Below are positions 52,701 to 60,527 of a stretch of DNA of 64,000 bases, piece after piece. Source of the stretch: Thiomicrorhabdus sp963677355. Its GTDB lineage: Bacteria; Pseudomonadota; Gammaproteobacteria; Thiomicrospirales; Thiomicrospiraceae. The stretch's first letter is position 1. Each line of letters starts with the position of its first letter. The position numbers were made by a program, and so were the translations under genes. The DNA lies in assembly GCA_963677355.2 (NCBI GenBank), contig CAXXXQ010000004.1, forward strand, positions 62,001 through 126,000, written 5' to 3'. The notes under the pieces are model-generated. The model did not search any database. It saw nothing but the letters and a program-made list of their open reading frames with translations, and was not told where the DNA came from.

Positions 52701-53679
52701 TGATGGAAACCAGCAGCAGTGATAAGGTGATTATCTGCCATTTATATAAGTGCCATAATTCCGATAGAGTCAGTTTTTGCGGGACATTGAAAGGCGGTTG
52801 TTTTAAATCTTTTAAGAGGTTCTCAAATGGCAGATAGTCTCTGGGGGCGACGAATCCGGCAATACCAGCCTGTTTGGCAACCGGATGATCGGCGCGCAGC
52901 GAGAATAGGGCAACAGTAATATCTCTCTGTAAATCTTCACTAAGTCCGGGTAAAAAGACAAACGGCCATTCAGGATAGAGCCGGGTGGAAACTCGCTGCG
53001 GAAAACTGTTCTTATGCTGTTGGTGAATCAGTTTGATCTCCGCCAGATTGAGTCCGTTTCGGTGCTGTAGGTTTTCCAGAATACCGGTTCTGACAAAACC
53101 GAGATCCGCCTTTCCGCTTTGAACCGCCGAGACAACGGCATCATTGTGACCGACTTCAATAAAATTGAGTTTGCTGAGTTTAATACCTGATTTATAGGCT
53201 TCATAGAGAGGTATCAAATAACCACCGCTATTTTTCTTGGATGGAATGGCAATGGTTTTGCCGATGATATCCTCAAGCCGGTTGACAGACGAATTGTTTG
53301 CGCGGGTAAAAATAACGCCTCCCAAACTATCGAGAGGTTTGTTTTGGTGTAAAACCTGAATGGTGGCGGCAATCCCGCTCAGAGCCACTTCGGTTCTTAA
53401 AACCTCATAGTGATAAGGGTTGGCTAACAACAGATCCACTTGTTTGTTACGTACGGCATTAATCAGTTCGCGTGAGTTTAGTACTTTCAGCTCAACGCCA
53501 TGATCCTTTAGTTGGGCGGAGAGGTAATTGGCAAGCCCTTGATACTGTTGGGTGACGTAATCTTTGGACTGGTATTGATAGACGCCAAGAACTAGGTTTT
53601 GAGCGGCTTGGACTTGCAGGCTAAGAAACAGAAGGCATATGGAGTTAAAAGTCAGTAGCGCTTTTTTCATCAGCTTCAT
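49708..53679 (-). CDS. GGDEF/EAL protein with PhnD-like sensor, GAF, PAS and CZB domains
   Basis: 1323-residue cyclic-di-GMP enzyme. Signal peptide, then a PhnD-like periplasmic binding domain (about 28-285; VLGVYQYQSKDYVTQQYQGLANYL, VRNKQVDLLLANPYHYEVL), a membrane helix (about 312-332), a GAF domain (about 370-510), two PAS domains (about 535-780), GGDEF (RLGGDEFVILLS intact), EAL with EGLVRW in place of EAL but the other catalytic motifs kept (DDFGTGYASLNYLKNLPVNEVKID, AEGAETEDHIKLLLQLG, QGYAINKPL), and a C-terminal CZB zinc domain (HHAWLRKVEASIL, CNFGRWF, HIKAHELAVHALDLH). Both enzyme halves look active. It lies 3 bases after a lipoprotein binding-protein gene. Confidence 0.93.
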   Translation of the reverse strand: MKLMKKALLTFNSICLLFLSLQVQAAQNLVLGVYQYQSKDYVTQQYQGLANYLSAQLKDHGVELKVLNSRELINAVRNKQVDLLLANPYHYEVLRTEVALSGIAATIQVLHQNKPLDSLGGVIFTRANNSSVNRLEDIIGKTIAIPSKKNSGGYLIPLYEAYKSGIKLSKLNFIEVGHNDAVVSAVQSGKADLGFVRTGILENLQHRNGLNLAEIKLIHQQHKNSFPQRVSTRLYPEWPFVFLPGLSEDLQRDITVALFSLRADHPVAKQAGIAGFVAPRDYLPFENLLKDLKQPPFNVPQKLTLSELWHLYKWQIITLSLLLVSIITILIKSEVLRNKLKERDDKLVKQSNVDYVLLNLPKMAEEKPEEELMQFAIEEIERLTDSQISFIHLYDEQNQNIELVNWSRQTKDTCHVTDYEPHYPLKNAGAWADSIRQKKSVIINNFSSYAHRKGLPEGHVHLDRIISIPVVDKGSVVMIAGLGNKQINYTQDDVDLCQLICNETWHLIKEQRTDNEIKQQKNKFEHFLNDLGGDYFVYSHRSRDGVITYLSAGFEEVFEQPIANVLNKPWFSSIDWQNGSIENANRALQELVTLKLDEHSLVMSFTTPQGHSKTIRILFHGVYENEELVSFDGLVKDITQDLQAESHLKQAAQVFDYANEGILITDRNNQIIRANKRLEDISGYQEAELIGQNPRIFSSGLQKSDFYENMWETLISSGFWEGDILNRRQNGEFYPCRSKISVVMDKNREPEYYIGLFADVTKEKEYQEQLEHMAHYDALTGLPNRLLLSDRIHQAISLSERNNEIVAIMFIDLDGFKEINDQYGHAAGDHMLQTIAKRLTATLRKQDTVSRLGGDEFVILLSANKDKQVLKRIEQHILKQICNPIEYESHELQVSGSIGVVYYEADQYEYYEPDQLLRLADQIMYKAKVQGKNQIQYYEWDDSEERSELIRAFKNQDFQLYYQPKINFEKGEIGSLEGLVRWIHPEKGMIPPIHFLHKLEQFGLMEEFSIYILEQAAAYLERLHSLGHKVKISLNINGYDLLNEPFNKALYKHFVESDTLRPEHLILELLESSALENVKQISSKIDEFKLQGFRFAIDDFGTGYASLNYLKNLPVNEVKIDQEFILEIFNEPSNFSIIEAIKSMAEAFNLDVIAEGAETEDHIKLLLQLGIKEIQGYAINKPLSPDEIEKWLTTWEFDPKWHQLEELTKHHKELCKAKLSHHAWLRKVEASILKGDESSQIELSHTHCNFGRWFLNSAPSLFHNSTTIQQIDALHIKAHELAVHALDLHKTGEQHKAEAMLPELHQIKDDLDALLSIDECDPS

Positions 53680-53682
53680 TCA

Positions 53683-54636
53683 TTACTCCAAATAGCCGAG
53701 AATGCATTGATCGTAAAATAGGGAGTGGGTATCGACATTGTTTTTGACGGAACCGGTCTCTTTAAGAATGGGAAGCAGTTTTTCGGCCACCTGCATTGCG
53801 GCTCCGTTTTTCTTGAGTAGTGGGTAGTTGACTTCGGCCGATGGTATGCCCAAACCGGCTAGGCTTTGAACAAACTGCTGTTGGTCTATCTGTAGAATTG
53901 AAGCCAGTCGGTATTTACTATCTTGCGGATTGTCTTTAAGCCTCTCCACCCCTTGTAAATGAGCATGCACGGCTTGGCAGATAGTGTCGCTATTTTGGTC
54001 GAGTGCATCCGCTCTTACCGCCAGTACATCAAGAATCGTATTGGGGATTTCTCGACTGTTGAATAATTCGTTATAGGGTTGCTGAGTAATTTCAGTCGCA
54101 CTTGGATGGTAGGTGATGGCGATATCAAGCTGTTTGGCTTCAAATGCGGCCGGCTGTTCGTTAATTGGCATAGCGATGAGGTTGAGTTGCTCTTTTTTCA
54201 GATCATATTTCTGTAAAAAAAAGTGCAACATTAATGCGCCCAACGCATGGGGTTCGTAAGCCAGTTTTTTGCCGATGATGTCTTCCCGGGTTTGAATATC
54301 CGGTTGTGCCAAGACAACATCTGCTCCGGCGGAGCTGTCGGTAACCAGAATCACTTTGAGGTTAACGCTTTTTGATTTCAGTGTTAAGACCTCATCCAAG
54401 GTAAGATAGCCCATGTCGATTTCCCCGCTTTCAAACAGCTGCATGGTTTCTTGAGCGTTCGAGGTTTTTCGATAGTATAGAGACGGAAAATCTTCAGGCA
54501 AATCGTTCAAGAAAGGCATGACATAACCGACCCAGGAGTGGTAGGCGATATTGATCGGTTTGGATTCACTGCAGGCGGTGAGCAGTAAAGAGGATAAGAG
54601 TAATAGACCGACTAAAACGGATCGAAAATAATGCAT
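53683..54636 (-). CDS. ABC-type substrate-binding lipoprotein (NMT1/SsuA-like)
   Basis: Periplasmic binding protein, start at the ATG at 54636 (MHYFRSVLVGLLLL) with lipobox LLTAC giving a lipid-anchored Cys near residue 22. The fold pattern is like NitT/TauT binding proteins: INIAYHSWVGYVMPFL, MQLFESGEIDMGYLTLDEVLTLKS, ILVTDSSAGADVVLAQPDI, IIGKKLAYEPHALGALMLHFFLQKYDL. 317 residues. No permease or ATPase gene follows; instead the stop is 3 bases before a GGDEF/EAL gene with its own binding domain. It is therefore more likely a ligand-presenting sensor partner than a transporter part. Confidence 0.85.
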   Translation of the reverse strand: MHYFRSVLVGLLLLSSLLLTACSESKPINIAYHSWVGYVMPFLNDLPEDFPSLYYRKTSNAQETMQLFESGEIDMGYLTLDEVLTLKSKSVNLKVILVTDSSAGADVVLAQPDIQTREDIIGKKLAYEPHALGALMLHFFLQKYDLKKEQLNLIAMPINEQPAAFEAKQLDIAITYHPSATEITQQPYNELFNSREIPNTILDVLAVRADALDQNSDTICQAVHAHLQGVERLKDNPQDSKYRLASILQIDQQQFVQSLAGLGIPSAEVNYPLLKKNGAAMQVAEKLLPILKETGSVKNNVDTHSLFYDQCILGYLE

Positions 54637-54759
54637 AGTATCTTTAATTGGTATTAGATAATCCACAGTATAAATTAAACATGTTAATTGTATGGGATTA
54701 GTCCTTCGAAGTTGAGCAAAATTAATTAGTTACGGTATAAAATAGAAAAGTCAGGATCA

Positions 54760-57318
54760 ATGAGTTCGTTGTTTACCCATCTCCCTATAGCAAATTACTT
54801 ATCGGAAATATCACAAACTTTGCACGAGCAAAACAAGCTGATTGTGCAAGCCGATCCCGGTGCCGGAAAGTCGACCGCGGTGCCGCTGTATTTACTGCAA
54901 AATCTGGATTTGGGTGACCGTAAAATTATCATGTTGGAACCGCGGCGCTTAGCTGCCAGTTCCATTGCTCACTACTTGGCGGGTTTACTGAATGAAGAAG
55001 TCGGCCAAACCGTCGGTTATCAAGTGCGCAATCAACGCAAAGTCAGTGCGCAGACGCGCTTGGAAATCGTCACCGAAGGGATTCTCTCCGCCCGTATCCA
55101 GCAAGATCCCGAATTGCACGGTGTTGGCTTGGTTATTTTTGACGAGTTTCACGAACGTTCCATTCATGCCGATTTTGGTTTGTCTTTGTGTAAAGAGATT
55201 GCCGAGGTTTATAACGAACGGCTAAAAATATTGGTGATGTCGGCCACAATCGATACCGAGATGTTAAGTGGTTTTCTGGATGGTGCGCCGGTGCTGAAAT
55301 CCGAGGGGCGTTGTTTTCCGGTGACGACAGAGTATCTGTCAAAACCGGTTGCTTCATTGCAGTATCGCGACTGGTCGGCCGATTTGATGAACTTGGTTAG
55401 CCGGGCATTACAAGATACCGATGACGATGTCTTGGTATTTCTGCCGGGTCAAAACGAGATACGCCGGATTATTGAACAGTTGGAATCACGGATCGATACC
55501 GATAGAACGGCATTGCTGCCACTGTTTGGCGGTTTGCAAACCGAACAGCAAAAACAGGCGTTATTGCCTGATGATCGGGGGCGGCGAAAGATTGTTCTGG
55601 CCACCAATATTGCCGAAACCAGTTTGACGATTCCGAATGTTTCCGCTGTAGTCGATTCCGGACTGGAAAAAACTTCTGTCTATGATGTTTCCAGCGGCAT
55701 GAACCGTTTACTGACCCAGCGGATTTCCCAAGCGTCGGCTGAGCAGCGTCAAGGCCGTGCCGGTCGTATTCAAGCGGGACATTGTTATCGGCTGTGGACG
55801 CAAAGCCAGCACAATCAGTTAGAGGCATTTGCGACTGAAGAGATCCTCAAAACCGATTTAGCCGATCTCAGACTCGCCATGGCTCAATGGGGGGTGAAGC
55901 GGTCGGATGAGATCGATTGGCTAACCGCACCGCCTCAAGCACATTATGCTGCCGCCACTCAATTATTGCAGACTCTGGGTTTGCTGGATAGCGATGTTGG
56001 CCTGACGGCAAAAGGCAGGCAAGCCGCCGGGTTAGGGCTGACTTCGAGGCTAGCAAATTTAGTACTGGAAAGTGATGACGAAGCGGATACCATTAAATCT
56101 ATTGCCGCTGATCTGGTTGCGGTTTTAAGCGAACCGCAATTTTACGTTTCTCGAGAAGATGCCGATCTGGTTTCCCGTTTAATGGCTTTGCAAGCATACC
56201 GAGAGAGTCGCCAGCAAGCTCTGAAAACGTTTCCGCTCAAGGCGGCCTCCAGTGAGCAGGCCGTTAAAGTAGCCAGTCGTTTAGCGCGTTATTTTGGTTT
56301 AGCCTCTTTTTATCAGGCTTCATTGAGCGAGTTACAGTCAACGGTTGGCCGTTTACTCTGTTTCGCTTACCCGGATCGTATTGCCAAACGTAAAGAGGCT
56401 GATATAAATCAACAGAGTCGTTACCAGCTGGCCAACGGTAAGAGTGCCGTACTCGATAGTCATAACCGTTTAAAAGCGAGCGAGTGGTTGGTGGCGGCCG
56501 ATTTGGACGGGCAGCGTAAAGACGGACGGATTTATTTGGCGGCCGAAGTTGATGAAGCGGATTTACGGCAATTTCCCGGATTTGAAACCGTTGCCGCTTA
56601 TAGCTATAACGCACAACGATCGACAATTGAAGGCAAGCAGGTCACCCGGATTGGCCGCATTATCGTTAAGGAGGCTCCGCTGCAAAAACCGGATCCCGCC
56701 GAGTTGCAAAAATGCTTGTTGCAAGCGATTCATCAAACCGGTTTAAAGTTGTTGCCATGGAAAAAATCGACTTTGAATTGGTTAAACAGGGTACGCTGGT
56801 TGCAAGCCAATGCGCCTCAGCACACGGCAGACTGGATGGATCTAAGCAGTGACAATTTACAGGCCGAACTGGATAATTGGCTATTGCCTTATATGCAGGG
56901 AATAGATTCAATTGACGGTTTGAAATCCCTTGATCTGGAGCAGATACTTAAGTCGCAGCTCGACTATGCCGTTTTGCAGGAGATCGACAGGCATGCACCG
57001 CAGAGCTATCAAACTCCCAATGGTAAGACGTTACCTATCGATTATCAATCGGGACAGCTGCCCAAGGTGTCGGTGATTTTGCAAGAACTGTTCGGGGAGT
57101 TGAAATCTCCCGAGCTGGCTTGGGGCAATAGCTGTTTGACGTTTGAGTTACTCTCTCCGGCTCGGCGTCCCATCCAAGTTACCAATGATTTAGCCCGTTT
57201 TTGGCAAAGCTCTTATTTTGAAGTCGCTAAAGAGATGAAAGGGCGTTATCCGAAACATCGCTGGCCGGATGAACCTTTATTGGAGAAACCCGGGCGTTCA
57301 ATTAAGCCTAAAAAATAA
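54760..57318 (+). CDS. hrpB: ATP-dependent helicase HrpB
   Basis: DEAH-type RNA helicase family. Motif I DPGAGKSTAVPLYLL (residues about 32-46), motif II DEFHERSIHADFGL, motif III MSATIDTEML, motif VI QRQGRAGRIQAGHCYRLW, then HA2/OB domains and the HrpB C-terminal domain (KGRYPKHRWPDEPL). 852 residues is full length. Its role in gammaproteobacteria is unclear, with mRNA processing suggested in some species. The ATG at 54760 follows an AGGATCA. Confidence 0.94.
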   Translation: MSSLFTHLPIANYLSEISQTLHEQNKLIVQADPGAGKSTAVPLYLLQNLDLGDRKIIMLEPRRLAASSIAHYLAGLLNEEVGQTVGYQVRNQRKVSAQTRLEIVTEGILSARIQQDPELHGVGLVIFDEFHERSIHADFGLSLCKEIAEVYNERLKILVMSATIDTEMLSGFLDGAPVLKSEGRCFPVTTEYLSKPVASLQYRDWSADLMNLVSRALQDTDDDVLVFLPGQNEIRRIIEQLESRIDTDRTALLPLFGGLQTEQQKQALLPDDRGRRKIVLATNIAETSLTIPNVSAVVDSGLEKTSVYDVSSGMNRLLTQRISQASAEQRQGRAGRIQAGHCYRLWTQSQHNQLEAFATEEILKTDLADLRLAMAQWGVKRSDEIDWLTAPPQAHYAAATQLLQTLGLLDSDVGLTAKGRQAAGLGLTSRLANLVLESDDEADTIKSIAADLVAVLSEPQFYVSREDADLVSRLMALQAYRESRQQALKTFPLKAASSEQAVKVASRLARYFGLASFYQASLSELQSTVGRLLCFAYPDRIAKRKEADINQQSRYQLANGKSAVLDSHNRLKASEWLVAADLDGQRKDGRIYLAAEVDEADLRQFPGFETVAAYSYNAQRSTIEGKQVTRIGRIIVKEAPLQKPDPAELQKCLLQAIHQTGLKLLPWKKSTLNWLNRVRWLQANAPQHTADWMDLSSDNLQAELDNWLLPYMQGIDSIDGLKSLDLEQILKSQLDYAVLQEIDRHAPQSYQTPNGKTLPIDYQSGQLPKVSVILQELFGELKSPELAWGNSCLTFELLSPARRPIQVTNDLARFWQSSYFEVAKEMKGRYPKHRWPDEPLLEKPGRSIKPKK

Positions 57319-57342
57319 TCGTTCTTCGAATTGTGGTGATCT

Positions 57343-58515
57343 TTAGTTGGGCGGCGGAGCTTTTTCATCATAGGTCAGATTTGAGACGGCAATTTGATTA
57401 CGCCCGCGTTTTTTTGCCAGATAAAGTGCTTGGTCGGCAAAATCGATCGGTTCCAAAAATGATTCGCAACAGTGCGCTTTGTCACAGCTGCTGACGCCGA
57501 TCGACACCGTCACCACATCGGCTACTCCCGAGCTTTCGTGCCGGATTCCCAGTTGTTCAACAGACTGTCTTAGGCTTTCTGCCATATTTTCCGCTTTATC
57601 GGCTTCGACACTGGTTAGTACGATCAGGAACTCTTCTCCTCCGTAACGGACTACTATGTCGTTACTGCGTTTGAAAGTTTGGTCGAGTAAAGCGGCGATC
57701 TGCTTCAAACAGAGGTCGCCATCCAAGTGGCCGTAAAAGTCGTTAAATTGTTTAAAAAAGTCGATATCTACCATCAAAATGCTAAACGGAGTTTGATTAC
57801 GCTGCCAGTGACCCCACTGATGTAGCATGAATTCGTCGAGCGCTCGACGGTTCTGAAGTCTGGTCAAGCCGTCTTGGAAGGAGAGCTGCTTGAGTTTGGC
57901 ATTACTTTGTTCCAACTTTTTTTCCACCTCTTTCAAATGTGAGATGTCGGCGTGGATTCCGGTAAAACGCAGAGGTTGTCCGTGCTTATCTCGTTCGATA
58001 ATGCGCCCGCGGTCAAGGATATAAACCCAATGACCGTGCTTGTGTTTCATGCGGTGGATATTGGAGTAAAAGTCGGTTTTGCCATCGATGTGATCTCTGA
58101 TGTCTTTGTAGACTTGGGGGAGGTCATCAGGATGTGCCCGTTCTTCCCACGTTTTAAAGGTGTTTTCCAGCTCCCATTTTTGATAACCGATCAGTTGGCA
58201 CCAGCGTTCGTCAAAATAGACTTCATTGGTTTGTAAGTACCAATCCCAAATACCGAGCCCAGTACCGTCCAAAACAAGGGATAGAACATCATGGTTTTCT
58301 TTGAGCTGTTGGTTGGCAAGACGTAATTTGTGATACCAAAATGCCAATAACGCCCCGACGGTTATGCCGACCGTGATCGGCACAATATAGTTTTTGGCAA
58401 CGATTTGACCGTAGACGGCAACGAACTGGATGGTAGCAAAAATGCTGAAAACAGCTGCACCAAGGAGCATTCCTAAAAGAATTGTCGTTATCGATTTTGG
58501 ATTGTTTTGCGCCAC
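57343..58515 (-). CDS. PAS-GGDEF diguanylate cyclase
   Basis: Makes cyclic-di-GMP. Two N-terminal membrane helices (about 9-30 and 38-60), a PAS domain with PAC (about 72-195; GLGIWDWYLQTNEVYFDERWCQLIGY), a short coiled linker and a GGDEF domain (about 205-375) with the active motif VVRYGGEEFLIVLTS (GGEEF). No obvious RxxD inhibitory site just before it. 390 residues. Convergent with hrpB, 24 bases away, without a terminator. Confidence 0.92.
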   Translation of the reverse strand: MAQNNPKSITTILLGMLLGAAVFSIFATIQFVAVYGQIVAKNYIVPITVGITVGALLAFWYHKLRLANQQLKENHDVLSLVLDGTGLGIWDWYLQTNEVYFDERWCQLIGYQKWELENTFKTWEERAHPDDLPQVYKDIRDHIDGKTDFYSNIHRMKHKHGHWVYILDRGRIIERDKHGQPLRFTGIHADISHLKEVEKKLEQSNAKLKQLSFQDGLTRLQNRRALDEFMLHQWGHWQRNQTPFSILMVDIDFFKQFNDFYGHLDGDLCLKQIAALLDQTFKRSNDIVVRYGGEEFLIVLTSVEADKAENMAESLRQSVEQLGIRHESSGVADVVTVSIGVSSCDKAHCCESFLEPIDFADQALYLAKKRGRNQIAVSNLTYDEKAPPPN

Positions 58516-58623
58516 AACGTCGTGAAACCTTTTCTATTGAAAATCTCTGCTTCAATTAAAAAGTATATAGAAATTTCAGTAAAAACGCTTAGATTTAGCG
58601 ATTTAAGTTAAGGTTGCTAGCTT

Positions 58624-59616
58624 CTATTTTGGTTTATTACAGATAATAGTGGCTCGTAATGGTGCCGGGTAGCCCTCAACGGTTTTGCTGTGATCTTGCG
58701 GATCTAAAAAACTTTCCAGCGAATTCCAGGTCATCCAATCGGTAGTGCGCTGTTCCTGAATCGAAGTTTGATCTTCATCGACACAGCGAACATTGATAAA
58801 GCCGCAACGTTGCATCCAGTGAATCAACTCTTTGACCGATGGGAGGAACCAGACATTGCGCATCTGTGCATAACGGTCTTCCGGAACCAGAAGCTGACCG
58901 TAACTTTCGGGAATCACCAAAGTTTCCAATACCAGTTCGCCTCCCGGGCTCAGCTGATTTTTCAACTCGTAAATGTGGTCGATCGGTGAACGGCGGTGGT
59001 ATAAGACGCCCATGGAGAATACCGTATCAAAGGCACCGCCTTTTTTAGAGACAGGCAGCTGCTCCACAGTTAATGGCAGAAAATAGGCCGGTACTTCTTC
59101 ACCGATAAAGTGTTTCAGCACCATAAATTGGTTCATGAATAGCAGGCTTGGATCAACACCGACCGCTAATTTGGTCTGTTCGCCAGCCATGCGCCAAAGG
59201 TGGTAGCCGCTGCCACAGCCGATGTCCAAAACTCGGCGATCTTTCAAAGGAGACAGATGAGGGCGAACCCGATCCCATTTCCAGTCAGAGTGCCACTCGG
59301 TATCAATATGGATGTCGTGAATGGAAAACGGGCCTTTACGCCATGGATGAAATTCACGCAGGGCGCTTTCCAGCTCTTGGCGGGCATCGTCGTCAAGCGT
59401 GCTGTTTTCGGCAACCGTAACGGCCGCGCTGTTCAAATCATAATCGGTATTTCTGGGGAATTGTTGCAGGCGTTCGAATGCCGCCAGCCAACGAGGCAGA
59501 TTGCCGTTGCCTTCCGGGTGTAAGGCTTCGTCAATCAGTGCGGGAAGCTGTTGTTTCCACTCGTCGAAACGATCGTCATTCAGTTGTGACCAGAATTGTT
59601 GGTAATGTTGTTTCAC
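58624..59616 (-). CDS. cmoB: tRNA U34 carboxymethyltransferase CmoB
   Basis: Transfers carboxymethyl from carboxy-S-adenosyl-methionine to 5-hydroxyuridine at tRNA position 34. Family marks: FHPWRKGPFSIHDIHIDTEWHSDWKWDRVRPHLSPLKDRRVLDIGCGSGYHLWRM and FDTVFSMGVLYHRRSPIDHI. 330 residues as usual. The start is a GTG at 59616 lying inside a parS-like palindrome. It follows cmoA by 13 bases in an operon. Confidence 0.97.
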   Translation of the reverse strand: MKQHYQQFWSQLNDDRFDEWKQQLPALIDEALHPEGNGNLPRWLAAFERLQQFPRNTDYDLNSAAVTVAENSTLDDDARQELESALREFHPWRKGPFSIHDIHIDTEWHSDWKWDRVRPHLSPLKDRRVLDIGCGSGYHLWRMAGEQTKLAVGVDPSLLFMNQFMVLKHFIGEEVPAYFLPLTVEQLPVSKKGGAFDTVFSMGVLYHRRSPIDHIYELKNQLSPGGELVLETLVIPESYGQLLVPEDRYAQMRNVWFLPSVKELIHWMQRCGFINVRCVDEDQTSIQEQRTTDWMTWNSLESFLDPQDHSKTVEGYPAPLRATIICNKPK

Positions 59617-59623
59617 GTGAAAC
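59610..59623. other. parS: parS-like ParB-binding site 5, overlapping the cmoB start codon
   Basis: Perfect GTTTCACGTGAAAC (16-mer TGTTTCACGTGAAACC). The GTG start of cmoB (minus strand, 59616-59614) is formed by the centre of the palindrome. Confidence 0.8.
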
Positions 59624-59629
59624 CTGTCT

Positions 59630-60367
59630 TTATTTGATAGCTAAAAAAGAGGCGAAATTATAAGCTTGAAACCAGATGGATGCCGACTGGAACCCAGCCT
59701 GCTGAAAGCGCGCCAAGTGTTGTTGCTCGTTATCGGTAATCAATACGTTTTCCAGAGAAGAGCGCTTCTGGCTGATTTCCAGCTCGGAGTAGCCATTGGC
59801 TCGTTTGAACTGCAGGTGCATATGCTCAATGGCAGCTTGGATTTTTGGGTCGTCAAAATGCAGTTTCTCGGAAACCACCAAGATGCCGCCGGGTAACAGG
59901 CCATCATAGATAGTCTTAATCAAGGTATCTCGCTGCTCGGGATCGATAAACTGTAAGGTAAAGTTAATCACCACGACGGAGGCGTTTTCGATCTGCGTTT
60001 CGCAAATGTCACCGTGTTCAAGCTTAACCGGGATATCGGAATGGTACGCGTGAAGATATTCATTGGCACGTTTGATCATCGCTGCGGAGTTATCGATGCC
60101 GATAATTTCGCAATCATTCACTTGCAGGTTGCGACGCATGGTGAGTGTGGCCGCGCCCAAAGAGCAGCCCAAATCGTACAGCTTGGAATGGCTTTGCGCA
60201 TACTGTTTGGTCAGTTCGCCGATACCGGTCAGAATGGTCTGATAACCCGGTACCGAGCGTTGAATCATATCAGGAAAAACTGCTACCACCGATTCATCAA
60301 ACTGAAAAGCGCCGACCGCTTCGTGGGCTTGTGCATAGATATCGTCTTTTTCCGAGGGGTGAAACAT
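59630..60367 (-). CDS. cmoA: Carboxy-S-adenosyl-L-methionine synthase CmoA
   Basis: Makes carboxy-SAM from SAM and prephenate for CmoB. Class I methyltransferase fold: LYDLGCSLGAATLTMRRNL, IIGIDNSAAMIKRANEYL, VVINFTLQFIDPEQRDTLIKTIYDGLLPGGILVVSEKL. 245 residues. Upstream of cmoB in one transcript. Confidence 0.97.
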   Translation of the reverse strand: MFHPSEKDDIYAQAHEAVGAFQFDESVVAVFPDMIQRSVPGYQTILTGIGELTKQYAQSHSKLYDLGCSLGAATLTMRRNLQVNDCEIIGIDNSAAMIKRANEYLHAYHSDIPVKLEHGDICETQIENASVVVINFTLQFIDPEQRDTLIKTIYDGLLPGGILVVSEKLHFDDPKIQAAIEHMHLQFKRANGYSELEISQKRSSLENVLITDNEQQHLARFQQAGFQSASIWFQAYNFASFLAIK

Positions 60368-60527
60368 CGCATCGATCCGAGTTTGTGGTTAAGCGGACTA
60401 TTTTATTGGATTTTTTTGCTTTTGACGACTCGGGAAACTGGAAATACGCCGGTTATCCTGATTAGCAAGCTTTTATGCGATACACAGACTAAGCTCCATG
60501 CGTTGTTAAGTACACTGATGTTTTTGT

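Noticed and set aside
53683..54636. Part of an ABC transporter operon
   Set aside because: No permease or ATPase gene is adjacent on either side; the partner is a signalling protein.
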